Source of the DNA: Flammeovirgaceae bacterium SG7u.111
Lineage (GTDB): Bacteria; Bacteroidota; Bacteroidia; Cytophagales; Flammeovirgaceae
Direction: 5' to 3'
DNA length: 64,000 nt
NCBI GenBank assembly: GCA_034044135.1
Contig: CP139021.1
Coordinates: forward strand, 5,099,635-5,163,634
Shown: piece after piece, positions 16,029 to 24,785 of the stretch
Layout: each line of letters starts with the position of its first letter
Position numbering within the stretch: the first letter of the stretch is position 1
Translations under genes and position numbers: made by a program
Notes under the pieces: model-generated
Databases searched by the model: none
Told to the model about the DNA's origin: nothing
What the model saw: the letters and a program-made list of their open reading frames with translations, nothing else

Positions 16029-18116
16029 TTGACCAAAACAACATATATATCGCTCATGGCCATCACATTGGCGCTCGCCCTTCCCTTCTGGGCAAATGCG
16101 CAGGACAGCCTTGCCTCAAGATGGGGCTGGGGCGGTGGGTTCGGGTTCTCTAGCTCTGTACCTTCCAGTCTTGTACTGTCGCCCTCGCTGGAATACTTGC
16201 CAAACAAGACGTTCAGGTTTGGCACGGGTATCCTAGCGGGCTATAAACAGGCAGAGAACGGGGGCGTATCAGCCGATGCCCAATCGGGATGGGACATCGG
16301 CGGCAGGCTCTATGGCGACCTGTTGTTCCACAAAAACCTGCCATGGCTGCAAGTGGGGTACAAAGCATCTTTGCAACCCGACAGCCTGGGCAAAAAAGAC
16401 TGGATACATTCTAGCACCGCGGGCATCGGCTATTCCATGGAAATGCAAAAAGGAAAGCAGTTCAGGCTGTTGCTCTCAAGGGATTTCTTTTCTGATAAAG
16501 AAACAGATAAGTTAACCTTGGGAGACTGGAACTTTGGGGTCTCCCTTGCGGGAGGGCTCGGTAGGAAGCAAGGCGTGGGAAAACCGTTCTCTTCCTTTTT
16601 GTCTTCCCTAAAACCCAGTTTCCAGAAAATAGACACAGCAAGGAACCCGAGGACATTTAAGGAACGGCTGGCCTTCGGCGGGGACTTTTCCCTCAGCCCG
16701 GACAAAGAAAACAGTTCGCTGAGGCTCTCGCCCATGATTGCCTACGAGCCCAACAGGTTCTCCAGCATAGGTATCGGCGCAAACTTTTCTTACTTGGCGA
16801 CCAAGGAAAAGGACGGGGAGACACAAAAAGAAAAAGAGGAAATAAATTACGGATACAGGGTATTCGGTAGACTATCTCCGGTAGGCTGGCTGCCTTATGG
16901 GCAAGTAGAGCTGGAGGGCATGTCAAAAACCGACAGCCTCGGGAACAGGGGCTTTGACCATACTTGGCTGCTGGGCGGGGGATATAAATTCCCTATTGGG
17001 GAACTTGCCTCGCTAAACGCCTCCGTGCTCAGGGATATGGGTACGGCACCAGGCTCAGAAAGCCCATGGGTATTTAGGATGGGCATCGAAGCAAGTCTTG
17101 GAAACCCGAGAGGACAAGAGAGCTGGATAGACGGGATGAAGGAAAAGCCTTTCACCCCGGGGATGATGATGGTCGCCCCGATCCTCAAAAAACTGGGGCT
17201 GGAGGGCAATATCAGTATCATCCCCGGAGACCCTATAAGGGTCGATATCTCCCCGATCTTCAATATCAAGCTTGACAGTATGTTCACCTTTGGAATAGGG
17301 CCAAGTGTACAGATGGGCCAAGATATGTTCGAAAAAGAGTGGGACTTCTCCAAACTGGACTACGGGGGCAGGGTATACGCCCGCTTCCAACCAAGAAAAA
17401 AAGTACCGTACGTGCAATTGGAATACGAGGGCATCGGGGCACTCGACTCCCTCGAAAAAAGGGAGCTCCTCTCATCGGTATTGTTCGGTGCGGGGTATGC
17501 CGCCAAGCTGCCCCTCGTGGGAAATGTCAGCCTGACGGTACTAAGGGACTTGACCTATAGCGGACCGACAAAGACACATGAAAGCCCTTGGGTATTCCGG
17601 ACGGGGCTGGGCAAAAAACTGCCCTTCGAGGACAAGCCGATACCGGGGACGAGAGCACCAACACCTGTCAAGAACGGATTCGACCTTTATGACTTGGAGG
17701 GAAACCTCGGACTCTCCCTCGGGGAGCTCATGCAGGTAGACCTCTCCCCTGCCTTCTCCTACAATATAAAAAAATGGTGGAACGTGGCCACAGGACCTGT
17801 CTTCCGCTATGCCAAGGACAACAATTCGGGAAGGGACGAAGCAGTCTATGGCGCGAGGGCGTTTACGAGAATTTTGCCCAAGTACGCGCTACCCCACCTT
17901 CACTTCGAGTGGGAGGCGCTAAACTCGGGGATGGACGCCAACGGAAAATCGATCGACAGGCAATGGAATATGGCACTGCTACTCGGTGGAGGGCTCAACT
18001 TTCCTATCGGCAACAAGGCTGCCATTAATCTGGCGGCGCTCAGAAAGCTGGGATGGGACGGTCCTACCCCAACCCACAGAGAAAAGTGGGACATCCGGAT
18101 GGGACTTAAGATTTAA
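16029..18116 (+). CDS. Secreted protein of four tandem beta-barrel-like repeats
   Basis: Protein of 695 residues. Start TTG 16029 gives a Lys-containing n-region before ITLALALPFWANAQ (signal peptide); ATG 16056 is the alternative. The mature protein contains four repeats of about 140-150 residues, at about 35-180, 215-357, 390-530 and 556-695. Each repeat contains a PY/PW-x-Q-hydrophobic strand (LPWLQVGYKA, LPYGQVELEG, VPYVQLEYEG), a GGG-K/N-FPIG-like strand and a closing strand (repeats 2-4: SPWVFRMG, SPWVFRTG, EKWDIRMG). Repeat size and alternating strands suggest one small outer-membrane barrel each. It lies 15 bp after the FN3/malectin pseudogene and 31 bp before the first RHS gene, so it probably belongs to the same transcript. 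No family is recognised. Confidence 0.75.
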   Translation: MTKTTYISLMAITLALALPFWANAQDSLASRWGWGGGFGFSSSVPSSLVLSPSLEYLPNKTFRFGTGILAGYKQAENGGVSADAQSGWDIGGRLYGDLLFHKNLPWLQVGYKASLQPDSLGKKDWIHSSTAGIGYSMEMQKGKQFRLLLSRDFFSDKETDKLTLGDWNFGVSLAGGLGRKQGVGKPFSSFLSSLKPSFQKIDTARNPRTFKERLAFGGDFSLSPDKENSSLRLSPMIAYEPNRFSSIGIGANFSYLATKEKDGETQKEKEEINYGYRVFGRLSPVGWLPYGQVELEGMSKTDSLGNRGFDHTWLLGGGYKFPIGELASLNASVLRDMGTAPGSESPWVFRMGIEASLGNPRGQESWIDGMKEKPFTPGMMMVAPILKKLGLEGNISIIPGDPIRVDISPIFNIKLDSMFTFGIGPSVQMGQDMFEKEWDFSKLDYGGRVYARFQPRKKVPYVQLEYEGIGALDSLEKRELLSSVLFGAGYAAKLPLVGNVSLTVLRDLTYSGPTKTHESPWVFRTGLGKKLPFEDKPIPGTRAPTPVKNGFDLYDLEGNLGLSLGELMQVDLSPAFSYNIKKWWNVATGPVFRYAKDNNSGRDEAVYGARAFTRILPKYALPHLHFEWEALNSGMDANGKSIDRQWNMALLLGGGLNFPIGNKAAINLAALRKLGWDGPTPTHREKWDIRMGLKI

Positions 18117-18147
18117 AGGATTAAAAAAAATAAGCCAATTAAATACA

Positions 18148-21100
18148 ATGATGCAACAAATAGACAAAACAAAATGGGCTGGGAGGATTGCCAAAATATC
18201 CTACTTGTTCACTACATTTCTCCTAATGCCATTTTTCTCTTGGGCACAAGAAGGATCTGATTACATAACCCCTAAATTACCACAGATCATTGCAGCCTCT
18301 CCCGAGGCTGCAAGCCTCGGCCAATACGGGGAAGTCCCAATCAACCTATCGTTAGGGCAGATAAACTATACAGTCCCCATTTATACCATAAAGGTAGGGG
18401 ACTTCGAATACCCACTGACCCTTTCCTATGGATATGGGGGCTTTAGGCCAGATACGGATCCTGGAATGGTAGGGATGGGCTGGACCGCCAATTTTGGCGG
18501 GGCGATAATAAGGCAGCTCAAGGGCATGCCAGACGAACAACCCGAGGGGTATTTCACCCACGGCGCAACCTTTGCCAACCTGAGCAGCGAGACCGAAACA
18601 AAACAGGCAGAGCTCCTTACCTGGGCTGCCGAAGGCATTGTAGACACACGCCCCGACAAGTTTATCATCAATACTCCTGTACTGGGCGGCAGCTTCAGGT
18701 TCCACACAGACAAGAAAGCAGTGTTCTCCGAGCACAGGAACTACATCGTATCTCACAACAATAACCTAGCCTCCATCGGCATCACTGACGATAGGGGCAT
18801 CTTGCATGAGTTCAATGGCGGAGATACCGAATATACAAGAAATTTCAGTTCGGGGGATGATGAAACAGATTATACCAGTTCATGGATGGTATCTAAGGTC
18901 ACCATCCCAGGAGGCAAGGGGACGATCGACTTCCAATACAGGGACTATGATTTTGTTGCCGAGTATTTCACCAAAACATATAACGTTAAAAGCACCACAC
19001 CTTGGAACAATAGCAGGGAGGCTAGCCTACGGCAAAGTAGCACCGAGACGCAGTCCAAGCTGCTCGAGAGGATCGACTTCCCCAACGGGTATATAACCTT
19101 TTCCCACGACATATCTCTCAAACCTACCAACACAGAATATATGGGGGGTAGCTACACCTACAGCACGCCACAGGCCAAGCTTGGCTCGGTCTCCATATTT
19201 AACATAGATGGTGTTTTGATCAACAGATACACTTTCAACTATTACGACGACGGCTACTATTTTTTCCTAAAATCCGTCATAAAAGAGGGTGTTAACGGGA
19301 ACAAGGAAGATTATTACAGTTTCAATTATTACGACCTTGACGAAGTACCTGCCAACAGGATCTCAAGCAACAGGACGGATCTTTGGGGGATTTACAACGG
19401 AATCGATTTCGACGAGAACGATGTGGTTTCATCCCTCAACCCAAACTTCGCGAAAGGGAGGGTAGGCGCACTCAAGCAGATCATCTATCCCACAAAAGGA
19501 ATAACAGAGATTACCTACGAACCCAACGATATCAGTAGAAGTGAGAGCTATTACGATTCCTCAAACCCGGTTTATGATGAAACAGAGTTTGCTGAAGTAA
19601 ATTATGACGACTGTGCTCCATATTGCGATGACTTCCCCTCGGAGTCAAAAGGAGTGTATATACCTTTTTCACAGACAGTTCAGATTACGTTGGAAGTCGA
19701 TGTCTCGTCCACACAGTCGGTCGCCACAAGCGGGTTGAAAAAAGACGGTACATATATCACTTACAACCAGAGCAACGGTTCGACCGGACTTGTCAAACTA
19801 TACGCCACAGAGGAAAGCCTTGGGGACAATGAGAGTAGACATTTCCTACAGACCTATGAAGTTACCTTGTCACAGGGAACATACATACTCTTTACAGAGG
19901 TCGGCGAGGGCAATGAGGATGGGGCAAATTTTGCTAAGGCAATAATAAAATATAGGCAAGTCCCCTACCCCCAAGACCCCATAGCCAACAACATTACTGT
20001 CGGTGGTATCCGGGTAGCCCAGACGGAAAGTTGCCCTGGCACTGGCAACTGTACCACCACCAAATATAAATACCTATCTGGATATACGCAGAATCCCGGG
20101 ACCTCTAGCGGGTTTCTGACCGAGTTATACCCTAGGTTCAAGAGCCTCACGGTAAAGCATGAGGATATTATAGTAGGACCGAATAGCTTGCTTCAATTAC
20201 TTGATAATGGAGAGCTTTTTTATATTCTCGGTTTTGAAGACAAATTAGAAACATCGAATTACAATACCTATTCTGAGAGCTACCTTCCCATGACTCCCTT
20301 GACAATCTCAAGTAGTCATGTACTTTATACCCGGATTGAGATCATCAAATATGACGAGGCAATAGGCAAGGTGGTAAAAGAGTTCAGCACCTTCGACAAA
20401 TCATTTGACCCTACTGGTTCCTCCAAGCTTTTCCCAGACCTGTACACGGATTTCGATTTCAAGCAGGGCAAAGTTTTGAAGGAAGAGATATTCGAAAACT
20501 CCGGGGGAACACTTCAAACCAAGCAAACAATAACCAATGATTATGGGGAAAGCCTCTTTGGTCAATCTGGACAGGTCTTTGATTGCAAGGTGATGAGATA
20601 CCCCAAAATTAGAACAGGATATAAGGGTTCATATAGCCTTACAGAAAGTATGGTGAGCTCCTATACGATGGAGTCGGTAGTACACAAAACAAAAGCATAC
20701 CGACCTAGCTCTACAACCACTGAATTGACAGAAGAAAACGGCACGGTCAGCACCTCGGTCTCATATACGTATGACAGCGAGACCGGTCTGACATCGGAAA
20801 CTAGCCAACTTAACAGCAATGGCAGTACCACCTCATCCAAGACTTATTATCCAAATAACAGTTCGCAACTGACGGGTTTAAACCAGTCAGTCATTGATGG
20901 GCTTACTACCCAGAACAGGGTCGCAACCCCGATCCAAATAGAACAGGTTGTAAAAGGGGCGAACAACTCTATTCTGGCCAAGGTCACCCAGAGGACGAAT
21001 TATAAAAACTGGGACAACGACAACCCTGTTACTATCGAAACCAGGATTTTACCAGAGACTGTACAGGCAGCCAAAGGAAGCTTGGCATTGGAAGAAAGGA

Positions 21101-21489
21101 TCGCCTATTATGACTATGATAAAAATGGCAACCCAACGGAAATAGGAAAGACAGGAGACGCTTTACGCATCTCCTTCCTCTGGGGATACAACAACACCTT
21201 GCCTGTCGCTAAAATAGTGGGGGTCGGTTATGCGGATATCACCGTAAGCGGGGTCAAAAACCTAGGAAGCGGGGGATTGTCTGAATCACAAGCGGAACAG
21301 TTAAGGGCGATTCCAGGCGCAATGGTCACGACTTTCACCTATGACCCTCTAATAGGCATGACTTCGCAAACAGACCAAAACGGGTACACCACCTACTACG
21401 AGTACGACGACTTTGGTAGGCTCAAGCTAACCCGAGACCAGGACGGGAACATCCTCAGCATGAATGAATACCACTACAAGGGTCAATAA
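18148..21489 (+). CDS. RHS/YD-repeat protein, first half of a split RHS pair
   Basis: The start is ATG 18148, giving 1113 residues with a signal peptide ending FFSWAQ. The earlier in-frame reading overlaps the upstream gene. The N-terminal region has the Bacteroidota RHS signature: ASPEAASLGQYGEVPINLS, then YTIKVGDFEYPLTLSYGYGG and GMVGMGWTANFGGAIIRQLK. The end carries YD repeats (TTFTYDPLIGMTSQTDQNG, TTYYEYDDFGRLKLTRDQDG) and stops at NEYHYKGQ. RHS proteins form hollow shells that carry a C-terminal toxin or effector. In this phylum the shell is often split over two consecutive genes, as here. The second gene starts 61 bp downstream. Codon use is GC-richer than the backbone. Confidence 0.88.
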   Translation: MMQQIDKTKWAGRIAKISYLFTTFLLMPFFSWAQEGSDYITPKLPQIIAASPEAASLGQYGEVPINLSLGQINYTVPIYTIKVGDFEYPLTLSYGYGGFRPDTDPGMVGMGWTANFGGAIIRQLKGMPDEQPEGYFTHGATFANLSSETETKQAELLTWAAEGIVDTRPDKFIINTPVLGGSFRFHTDKKAVFSEHRNYIVSHNNNLASIGITDDRGILHEFNGGDTEYTRNFSSGDDETDYTSSWMVSKVTIPGGKGTIDFQYRDYDFVAEYFTKTYNVKSTTPWNNSREASLRQSSTETQSKLLERIDFPNGYITFSHDISLKPTNTEYMGGSYTYSTPQAKLGSVSIFNIDGVLINRYTFNYYDDGYYFFLKSVIKEGVNGNKEDYYSFNYYDLDEVPANRISSNRTDLWGIYNGIDFDENDVVSSLNPNFAKGRVGALKQIIYPTKGITEITYEPNDISRSESYYDSSNPVYDETEFAEVNYDDCAPYCDDFPSESKGVYIPFSQTVQITLEVDVSSTQSVATSGLKKDGTYITYNQSNGSTGLVKLYATEESLGDNESRHFLQTYEVTLSQGTYILFTEVGEGNEDGANFAKAIIKYRQVPYPQDPIANNITVGGIRVAQTESCPGTGNCTTTKYKYLSGYTQNPGTSSGFLTELYPRFKSLTVKHEDIIVGPNSLLQLLDNGELFYILGFEDKLETSNYNTYSESYLPMTPLTISSSHVLYTRIEIIKYDEAIGKVVKEFSTFDKSFDPTGSSKLFPDLYTDFDFKQGKVLKEEIFENSGGTLQTKQTITNDYGESLFGQSGQVFDCKVMRYPKIRTGYKGSYSLTESMVSSYTMESVVHKTKAYRPSSTTTELTEENGTVSTSVSYTYDSETGLTSETSQLNSNGSTTSSKTYYPNNSSQLTGLNQSVIDGLTTQNRVATPIQIEQVVKGANNSILAKVTQRTNYKNWDNDNPVTIETRILPETVQAAKGSLALEERIAYYDYDKNGNPTEIGKTGDALRISFLWGYNNTLPVAKIVGVGYADITVSGVKNLGSGGLSESQAEQLRAIPGAMVTTFTYDPLIGMTSQTDQNGYTTYYEYDDFGRLKLTRDQDGNILSMNEYHYKGQ

Positions 21490-21732
21490 ATAGCATTTTT
21501 AAGTCACTCACAATGTTTATAAGCATTCAATAAAACTAGCGACAAACATCATGTCAGTAAAAAAACTAATAACAACAATTTTCCTAGTTGTTGTATGGGC
21601 GCATTATTTATTTGCACAGTGCAATACCGTTTCTTTCAGCAAGTCTGGAACGACCTTGACAACAACATATACCGTCAATAATGTAAATCCCATTGTTTTT
21701 GATGAGCTCAAGTTCGACTGGTATACAAATGC

Positions 21733-21829
21733 AGGGATGACGGTCTTGGCCAAATCGGTCACCACCCACCCAAGCATTAATAATGGCTTCCCATATACCA
21801 CAAATGGGGTATCCATCACTTGGACGAAC
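21733..21829 (+). repeat. 97-bp direct repeat, copy 1
   Basis: Identical to 22876-22972. It encodes the GMTVLAKSVTTHPSINNG stretch of the first module in the RHS N-terminal region. Confidence 0.9.
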
Positions 21830-22875
21830 AATAATAGAAGCTATACATGTAAATGTACCTTTACCGCCAGTTCGGGGACAACGTATTATGCTAAAGTCAC
21901 AAGTACAAGAGGTACAAACGATTGCTCTGCGACCGCAGGCCCTGTTTCTTTTGATCCAGCTCCCAGCACTCCTAATATTACCGATGCCGATGGCTATTAT
22001 TGCCAGGCATGCCTTACGGACGACGACAAGGCATATGTGACCCTCAAGGGAGGAAACTCCGCTTATAACGATATCTACAAGATATACAAGAGAGGCAACA
22101 GCACAGCGGTAGTAAGCGTCGCAAGCTCGGGAGCCAGCAACAAGATTGCCATACCCGGCTATTGCACCACCGCAAAATACTATGCCACCATACAGAGGGG
22201 GAACATGGCAAGCGGGCAGACTGCCGATTTCTCGCTTACCAACAAAAAGCCCGCAAAGCCCACGGTACAGGACGAGGCAAGATGCGGTGCAGGGGACGTG
22301 GTCTTCACTGTCTCAGGGACGGTAGCTGGCCTGGAGTACCACTGGTACAACGCACAGGGGGACGAGATTGGGACGCCGGGAACCTCTATCACCGTCAAGA
22401 ACCTAGCCGTTTCCAGTTCACCTTACCTGTTCACCGTCAAGGCCAAAAATACCGCCTATGGTTGTTGGAGCGATGTAAAGACCGTCAAGGCTACGGTGGA
22501 CGAAATACCAGGGCTGCCCACGGTTTCGGACAAGTCCATTTGTGGCTCTGGATCAACAACGTTGACAGCCAACTTGGAAGGGGCTTCCTCCTACAGGTGG
22601 TACGATGCCGCCACGGGTGGAAAACTAAAAAAATCAGGACCGGACCCGTTTGACACTCCCTATCTTTCTGCCAACACCAACTATTGGGTCTCCGCCGTAT
22701 CTGCTGCGGGGTGCGAGGGACCTAGACAAAAGGTAACCGTATTTACAGATTCACCAAATACGGTTACCTTCAGCAAGTCGGCAATGACGTTATCAACCGA
22801 GTATACTATTACTAGCATAACAAACTATACCATCTTCAACAGCTTCAACCTCCAGCTCGACTGGTACACAAATGA

Positions 22876-22972
22876 AGGGATGACGGTCTTGGCCAAATCG
22901 GTCACCACCCACCCAAGCATTAATAATGGCTTCCCATATACCACAAATGGGGTATCCATCACTTGGACGAAC
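22876..22972 (+). repeat. 97-bp direct repeat, copy 2
   Basis: Identical to 21733-21829, 1143 bp downstream and in the same reading frame of the module. The flanking module sequence is only similar, so this patch is a recent duplication or gene conversion. Confidence 0.9.
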
Positions 22973-23520
22973 CAGGGAGGTTATTCTTACAAATGTACAT
23001 GTACATTTACCGCAAGCTCGGGTATCACTTACTACGTCAAGGTCACAGAGATCAAAGACATTGGCAATTGCTCGGCCACCGCCGGACCTGTATCCTTTGA
23101 CCCTGCCCCAAGTACCCCTGATATAACCAGTGCCTACTATTGTAGTACTTGCTCTCCCATTGATAGTGATGATCTTGCCTATGTGACCCTTAGCGGGGCA
23201 AATTCCGCCTATGGGGACACCTACATGGTATATAGGCAAACCACAACGGGGGCGAACTGGTAGAGAGCGTGTCCAGCACTGTCCCTAACCAAGTTGCCTT
23301 TACAGGGTATTGCGGCCAGGAACAATATTATGCTGTTATCAAGAGGGGCACCATGACCAGTGACGAAAAGATAATTACATTTACCGACATGCGCCCCCCT
23401 AAGCCTACAGCTGTAAGCTCACAGACCAATATCTGTTCAGGACCGATTTATTTAGAGGTTACGGGCGCTCCATCAGGAGGAACCTATCAATGGTATGATG
23501 CCAACGACAACCCGATCACC

Positions 23521-23740
23521 TTAGATTTGTGCAGTTGTATTATTCGAAGGATTGTGTTTAATTGGAAAACCTTGATTTCCTTTTGGCCAAGGGGGGCATG
23601 GGCGACTCAACTCCGACCATGAATAAGATTCATCCCACTGCTGGATGCCCGTGTCCCCTCCCGTGCCCAGGCCTGTATAAGAGTTTGTCACCGTTAAGGT
23701 AGTTAGGCTACGCACCGGGTCCCTGGCCTCTAGGTTTTTT
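23521..23740 (+). ncRNA. Candidate bridge RNA of IS110 copy A
   Basis: Inferred from the left-end sequence. A hairpin GGGCAT (23594-23599) / ATGCCC (23645-23650) encloses a loop whose bases 23614-23624 differ between the two copies (target-binding-loop candidate). Downstream, ATAAGAGT (23677-23684) equals the element's right end, and TTAAGGT (23694-23700) pairs with the left end ACCTTAG (one G-U), as expected of a donor-binding loop. The order target loop then donor loop is that of the IS621 bridge RNA. Exact ends are unknown. Confidence 0.6.
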
Positions 23741-23765
23741 GTCCAACATAAAAATACGGATAACC

Positions 23766-24773
23766 ATGGGATTTAAAAACTTTATCGGCATCGACATCAG
23801 CAAAGACACCATCGACCTGGCCCTCTTGGCCGAACATGGAGAGCTTGTCAACCTCAAATGGGACAACGACGGGAAAGCCCTGGGCAAAGGGCTCAAGTCC
23901 CTGTTCAGGGAGCACGGGCTAGGCAAAGAAGACACCTTGCTATGTGCCGAGCACACAGGACAGTTCGGCAACAAGCTGATGGAAGTGTCCCTGGACCTGG
24001 GGCTTTGCCTCTGGATGGAATCACCTTATTCCATCTCCCGCTCGCAGGGAATGACAAGGGGAAAGGACGACAAGGTGGATGCCGAGAGGATCGCCGGCTA
24101 TGCCAAGCGGTTCGCCGACAAGGCAAGATTGGTAAAGCCTACACCCAAGACTATCAATAAGTTAAAGCTTTTGTCCTCTGAGCGGGAACTTGCCATGAAG
24201 GATCTCTCGAAATACAAAGGGCAGCTAAAACAGGAGAAAGGGTTTCTGGACAAAGAGTATTTCAAGGAAAAAGAAAAGAGGGTGAAGAAGCTCATCGCCC
24301 TCTATAAAAAAACGGTCGAGGAGATAGAGGAACAGATAGCCCAGTTGATAGAGGACGACCCGGACATCAAGGACAGTTTCGACAAGATCGTCTCCGTGGA
24401 GGGCGTGGGAAAGCAGACGGCCATCGCCACGATAGTGGCCACGGAAAACTTCCAGAAATTTGACGACCCCAAGAAGTTTGCCTGCCACATCGGCTGCGCC
24501 CCGTTCAGGTACGTGTCGGGCAGCAGCATCCGCTCACGCAACAAGGTCTCGCAAAAAGCCAACAAGGACCTGAAGAAAATATTCCACATGGCGGCACTCT
24601 CCACCCTGAGGACAAAGGGGGAGCTGCGAAAATATTACGACCGCAAAGTGGAGGAGGGCAAGCACAAGATGTCCGTCATAAACGCCATCCGGTCAAAGCT
24701 CGTCCACCGCATCTTTGCGGTCATTAACCAAAACAGGAAATATGAAAAAATTTATACGCATTCCCTTGTTTAA
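23766..24773 (+). CDS. IS110-family transposase (copy A)
   Basis: 335 residues from ATG 23766; the TTG at 23739 is an alternative that would run into the leader. The N-terminal DEDD RuvC-like domain shows Asp10 (GIDISKD), Glu62 (CAEHTG) and Asp102/Asp105 (GKDDKVDAERIA). A coiled linker (about 140-205) leads to the C-terminal Transposase_20 domain (VSVEGVGKQTAIATIVATE, FACHIGCAPFRYVSGSSIRS), which carries the catalytic Ser in this family. IS110 enzymes recombine donor and target DNA guided by a bridge RNA. It is identical in protein to copy B except residue 2 (Gly here, Glu there), so both moved recently. Confidence 0.93.
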   Translation: MGFKNFIGIDISKDTIDLALLAEHGELVNLKWDNDGKALGKGLKSLFREHGLGKEDTLLCAEHTGQFGNKLMEVSLDLGLCLWMESPYSISRSQGMTRGKDDKVDAERIAGYAKRFADKARLVKPTPKTINKLKLLSSERELAMKDLSKYKGQLKQEKGFLDKEYFKEKEKRVKKLIALYKKTVEEIEEQIAQLIEDDPDIKDSFDKIVSVEGVGKQTAIATIVATENFQKFDDPKKFACHIGCAPFRYVSGSSIRSRNKVSQKANKDLKKIFHMAALSTLRTKGELRKYYDRKVEEGKHKMSVINAIRSKLVHRIFAVINQNRKYEKIYTHSLV

Positions 24774-24785
24774 ACCATAAGAGTA

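Larger units (their letters stand above)
21551..23518 (+). pseudogene. DUF6443-type RHS gene, part 1 of 3 (signal peptide and Ig-like domains)
   Basis: Starts MSVKKLITTIFLVVVW with a signal peptide ending FAQ. Two copies of a ~380-residue module follow (DWYTNxGMTVLAKSV, SATAGPVSFDPAPSTP, AYVTLxGxNSAY), then an Ig-like domain (ICSGPIYLEVTGAPSGGTYQ, WYDANDNPIT). At 23248-23252 a run of five G breaks the frame; six G would restore GGELVESVSSTVPNQ. The reading frame is then cut at 23518/23519 by IS110 copy A. The coding sequence resumes at 24786. In intact homologues this Ig-like region leads straight into the DUF6443 domain. Confidence 0.8.
23519..24785 (+). mobile_element. IS110-family insertion sequence, copy A
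   Basis: 1267 bp, from CCTTAGATTTG to ATAAGAGTA. Ends were set by comparing both complete copies and the 31.1-kb remnant. A single A is shared between flank and element, so either boundary may shift by 1 nt. There are no terminal inverted repeats and no target duplication of more than 1 nt, as usual for IS110. A left non-coding end of 247 nt and a right non-coding end of only 12 nt place it in the IS110 (not IS1111) arrangement. It sits in the second RHS gene. Confidence 0.88.
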
